A stretch of DNA of 64,000 nt from Falsirhodobacter sp. alg1 (lineage in GTDB: Bacteria; Pseudomonadota; Alphaproteobacteria; Rhodobacterales; Rhodobacteraceae): contig NZ_BBJC02000006.1 in assembly GCF_000739715.2 (NCBI RefSeq), positions 113,158 through 177,157 on the forward strand. Direction: 5' to 3'. Of the stretch, positions 62,048 through 64,000 are shown in pieces. The translations under genes were made by a program, and so were the position numbers. Position 1 is the first letter of the stretch. Each line of letters opens with the position of its first letter. The notes under the pieces are model-generated. The model did no database searches, had not been told where the DNA came from, and saw only the letters and a list, made by a program, of their open reading frames with translations.

Positions 62048-62755
62048 TTATTTTGCCGATCTGGCCGCCTGCCGCAAAACCTCGGCTGTCGTTTCACCGG
62101 TATGCAGCAGATGCGCGCGCCAGATTTCAGCCGCAGCCAGCGCATCCCGGTTGCGCAATGCGGCCATCAGCGTTTCATGTTCGTCCACCGATTGCCTCCA
62201 CCGGGCGGGGTTCATGATCGCCATGAACCGCCCGTGCCGTGTGCGCGCGATCAACCGCCTATGGGCCTCGGCAAGGCTGGGGTTATGCGCGCCGGCAATC
62301 ACGGCATCATGGATGGCAGAGTTTGTCCGGAAATAATCATCCGTATTGTCGTCGGCATAATAAGCCAGCATTTCGGCGTGGAGAGTTTCCAGTTCCTGCA
62401 ACTCTGCATCGGTGATGCGCGCGGCAAAACGTTCGGCCGCGAGGCTTTCGATCACCCCGATCACATCGAACAGTGCCAGAATTTCCTCGGGGGAATGGAT
62501 GACGACCCGCGCACCGCTGTTGCGTGATATCTCGACCAAACCGTCGGCGCGCAGCAGCTTCAGCGCCTCGCGGATGGGTGTTCTGGACAGGGACAGTTCG
62601 GCGGCCAGTTTGCGTTCGACAATGCGGGCGCCGGGGCCGAGATCCCCCTTGATGATCCGCTCCCGAATGATTTCGGCGGCATATTCCGCCACCGCCGTCA
62701 GCGAGGGGGACGGCTTCGGCGTGTCCTGCAATTCGTCCGGAACAATGTCTGTCAC
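62048..62755 (-). CDS. GntR-family transcriptional regulator (FCD/FadR type)
   Basis: A regulator of 235 residues from a GTG. The winged HTH spans about residues 20-90 (AEYAAEIIRERIIKGDLGPG, LSLSRTPIREALKLLRADGL) and the all-helical FCD ligand domain follows with metal-site residues in DDYFRTNSAIHDAVI and SVDEHETLMAAL. It lies directly upstream of, and on the same strand as, the racemase-amidase-transporter operon. Three related 12-bp boxes surround it (61885, 62023, 62771). The GTG has only a weak ribosome site, so the start is less certain. Confidence 0.85.
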   Translation of the reverse strand: MTDIVPDELQDTPKPSPSLTAVAEYAAEIIRERIIKGDLGPGARIVERKLAAELSLSRTPIREALKLLRADGLVEISRNSGARVVIHSPEEILALFDVIGVIESLAAERFAARITDAELQELETLHAEMLAYYADDNTDDYFRTNSAIHDAVIAGAHNPSLAEAHRRLIARTRHGRFMAIMNPARWRQSVDEHETLMAALRNRDALAAAEIWRAHLLHTGETTAEVLRQAARSAK

Positions 62756-62770
62756 TGCGCGTCTCTGAGA

Positions 62771-62782
62771 TTGAATGCCATT
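62771..62782. promoter_or_regulatory. Candidate GntR operator, box 3
   Basis: On the minus strand this reads ATGGCATTCAAT, matching ten of twelve positions of box 2, and ends 16 bp before the GntR GTG. It would fit autoregulation. Confidence 0.45.
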
Positions 62783-62849
62783 TGACCTTTCATCGGCATA
62801 GCGCAGTCGGATGGGGTTTGGAACAGCCGACGCGGGGGTGCCCTTCGCT

Positions 62850-63383
62850 TTAGATATGCCGGTACATATAGGTGGTCGCATGCCGCGCCTTGCCATCCGG
62901 ATCGAACGCAAAATCCGGAATGACGCCTGCCTTGTGAAAGCCGACCTTCCGGTACAGCAGTTCGGAGACATCCCCCGTCCGGGTATCCAGCGTTACAAGC
63001 GTCTTCCCCGCCTGCCGTGCTGCGGCCAGTGCCTTTTGCATCAGTGCCGCGCCCAGCCCGAGACGGCGGGCCGAGGGATGCACGATCATCTTGGATATCT
63101 CGGCCCGGTGCTGCTGGTTGGGTGGCATCCCCACGACAAGCTGCACCGTTCCCACCAGACGCCCGCCGACCATGGCCGCGAACAGCAGCTTTTCTCCGCT
63201 GTCGATTGCGGGCCGCACGGTCCGCGTCCAGAACAGGGCGGCATCCGCCTGCGACAGGGGCGCCATGAAGCTGATGGCGGCACCATCCTGCACGCTGTCG
63301 ATCAGAACGCGGCAAAGGTCATCCAGATGCTGCGCGACCGCGCCACCGTCCAGACGGATCAGGGTGGATTCCTGTTTTGTCAT
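62850..63383 (-). CDS. GNAT-family N-acetyltransferase
   Basis: An acetyl-CoA-dependent acetyltransferase of 177 residues. The acetyl-CoA-binding motif A region reads ISKMIVHPSARRLGLGAALM near residues 100-120, followed by LVTLDTRTGDVSELLYRKVG, F, the typical GNAT ending. It is close to the tabtoxin-resistance/phosphinothricin type of GNAT in layout. The ATG overlaps the stop of the XRE regulator (ATGA), so the two are one unit and the regulator probably controls it. Confidence 0.88.
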   Translation of the reverse strand: MTKQESTLIRLDGGAVAQHLDDLCRVLIDSVQDGAAISFMAPLSQADAALFWTRTVRPAIDSGEKLLFAAMVGGRLVGTVQLVVGMPPNQQHRAEISKMIVHPSARRLGLGAALMQKALAAARQAGKTLVTLDTRTGDVSELLYRKVGFHKAGVIPDFAFDPDGKARHATTYMYRHI

Positions 63384-63940
63384 GATAATACGATCACATA
63401 TCTGCAAGGGGTTGCGGTTGTCCGGAAAACGGTTGGTCCGAACAGGACATACCTGAGGCAATCACCTTCGCCCAAGATGTGGGTCTGGTTCTCGACCGTC
63501 ATCTCCAGCCGGCCCGACAGCACGTAAAGATGATGTTCATGCCCCGGAATGGCCGGGGCGGTGTAGGTGATGTTCTGCTCCGGACCAAGCGTACATTCGA
63601 TCATCTCGATCGACAGCGCCCCGTTCGGGGGGGAAATACTGCGCCGGTGGAAATCATGGTTCACGTCATGCCATACCGCCTGATCGGCCCGTCTGATTAC
63701 GGGCTGGAACGTCTGCTCCATCGGGGCCAGCAATTGAGAGATGGGCAGGGCATAGACGCTGGCCAGCTGACCCAATGTTTCGGCAGTGGGGCTGACTTCG
63801 GCATTCTCGATCCTGGAAAGGGTTGCCCTGCTGAGGCCTGATCTATCGGCCAGCATTGCCAGTGTCAGATTATGCTGCTCTCGCAGCCGGCGCAGATGCA
63901 AGGCAAGGGCGGTGGAGGCGGATGATGATGCGATTCCCAT
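63380..63940 (-). CDS. XRE-family regulator with C-terminal cupin domain
   Basis: A regulator of 186 residues: an HTH at about residues 14-70 (LRRLREQHNLTLAMLADRSG, LSRATLSRIENAEVSPTAET) and a cupin sensor domain (AIPGHEHHLYVLSGRLEMTV, ILGEGDCLRYVLFG). The cupin histidines H-E-H-H are kept. The ATG at 63940 lies inside a perfect 18-bp palindrome; a TTG 36 bp upstream is a possible alternative start. It is followed without a gap by the GNAT gene. Confidence 0.88.
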   Translation of the reverse strand: MGIASSSASTALALHLRRLREQHNLTLAMLADRSGLSRATLSRIENAEVSPTAETLGQLASVYALPISQLLAPMEQTFQPVIRRADQAVWHDVNHDFHRRSISPPNGALSIEMIECTLGPEQNITYTAPAIPGHEHHLYVLSGRLEMTVENQTHILGEGDCLRYVLFGPTVFRTTATPCRYVIVLS

Positions 63941-63956
63941 ATATGGGAATATTCCC
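63933..63956. promoter_or_regulatory. Overlapping palindromes at the XRE start codon
   Basis: ATTCCCATATATGGGAAT (63933-63950) is a perfect 18-bp palindrome, and GGGAATATTCCC (63945-63956) is a perfect 12-bp palindrome sharing its right arm. Three alternating TTCCC/GGGAA half-sites thus sit over the regulator's start codon, as expected for tight autorepression. Confidence 0.6.
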
Positions 63957-64000
63957 GTATTTCTGCTGCCCGTCAATGCTGTTCCGGGCTGCGGCAGTAC

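Noticed and set aside
1..64000. CRISPR arrays, rRNA, tRNA and intact insertion sequences
   Set aside because: I looked for regularly spaced repeats, conserved RNA segments and transposase genes with terminal inverted repeats and found none.

Overview
The window is high-GC, densely packed DNA of the kind seen in Rhodobacterales (Alphaproteobacteria). This placement is an inference from base composition, operon style and protein flavour, because there is no rRNA or other marker gene here. I saw no rRNA, tRNA, CRISPR array or intact insertion sequence. The content is accessory metabolism: seven ABC-type uptake systems (one cut by the window edge and apparently decayed), each sitting beside hydrolases and its own regulator.

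Layout. 1-2.1 kb: end of a polyamine-type ABC permease, its binding protein, and a broken remnant of an ABC ATPase. 2.2-4.8 kb: HxlR regulator divergent from a quinone-oxidoreductase-like enzyme, then a 2-hydroxyacid dehydrogenase. 4.9-7.0 kb: LysR regulator plus an ArgE-like deacetylase, divergent from a five-gene oligopeptide transporter operon (7.1-12.7 kb) that runs into an AbgB-like amidohydrolase; a third M20 peptidase faces it. 15.8-19.1 kb: a compact minus-strand cluster of glycosyltransferase, acyl-CoA-dehydrogenase-like protein, PIG-L deacetylase and NodS-like methyltransferase. It is the best candidate here for an undescribed biosynthetic pathway. 19.3-22.0 kb: orphan RES protein, soluble GAF histidine kinase, SDR. 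22.2-25.9 kb: nucleoside hydrolase, rutA, rutB and a RutR-like regulator. 25.9-32.0 kb: FbpABC-type transporter with a PP2C-like phosphatase and a divergent ROK regulator. 32.0-41.4 kb: a small basic protein, a Rieske oxygenase, and a nine-gene minus-strand operon (creatininase, ABC transporter, cytosine-deaminase-like enzyme, FAD oxidase, quinone reductase, RidA, TetR) that looks like uptake and breakdown of an N-heterocycle. 41.4-42.2 kb: an AT-rich gene-free stretch with several palindromes. 42.2-51.3 kb: IclR regulator, CUT1 sugar transporter and three sulfatase-fold proteins, the middle one lacking key metal ligands. 51.5-53.2 kb: ClC channel. 53.3-62.8 kb: amidase, second oligopeptide transporter, two Asp/Glu-racemase-superfamily proteins without the usual cysteine pair, and a GntR regulator with three matching candidate operators. 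62.8-64.0 kb: GNAT acetyltransferase and XRE-cupin regulator.

Three otherwise good genes (glycosyltransferase, PP2C-like protein, first sulfatase) each carry one frameshift, and each is repaired by adding a single base to a G/C homopolymer. Sequencing or assembly under-calling is the simplest explanation, so these genes are probably intact in the organism.
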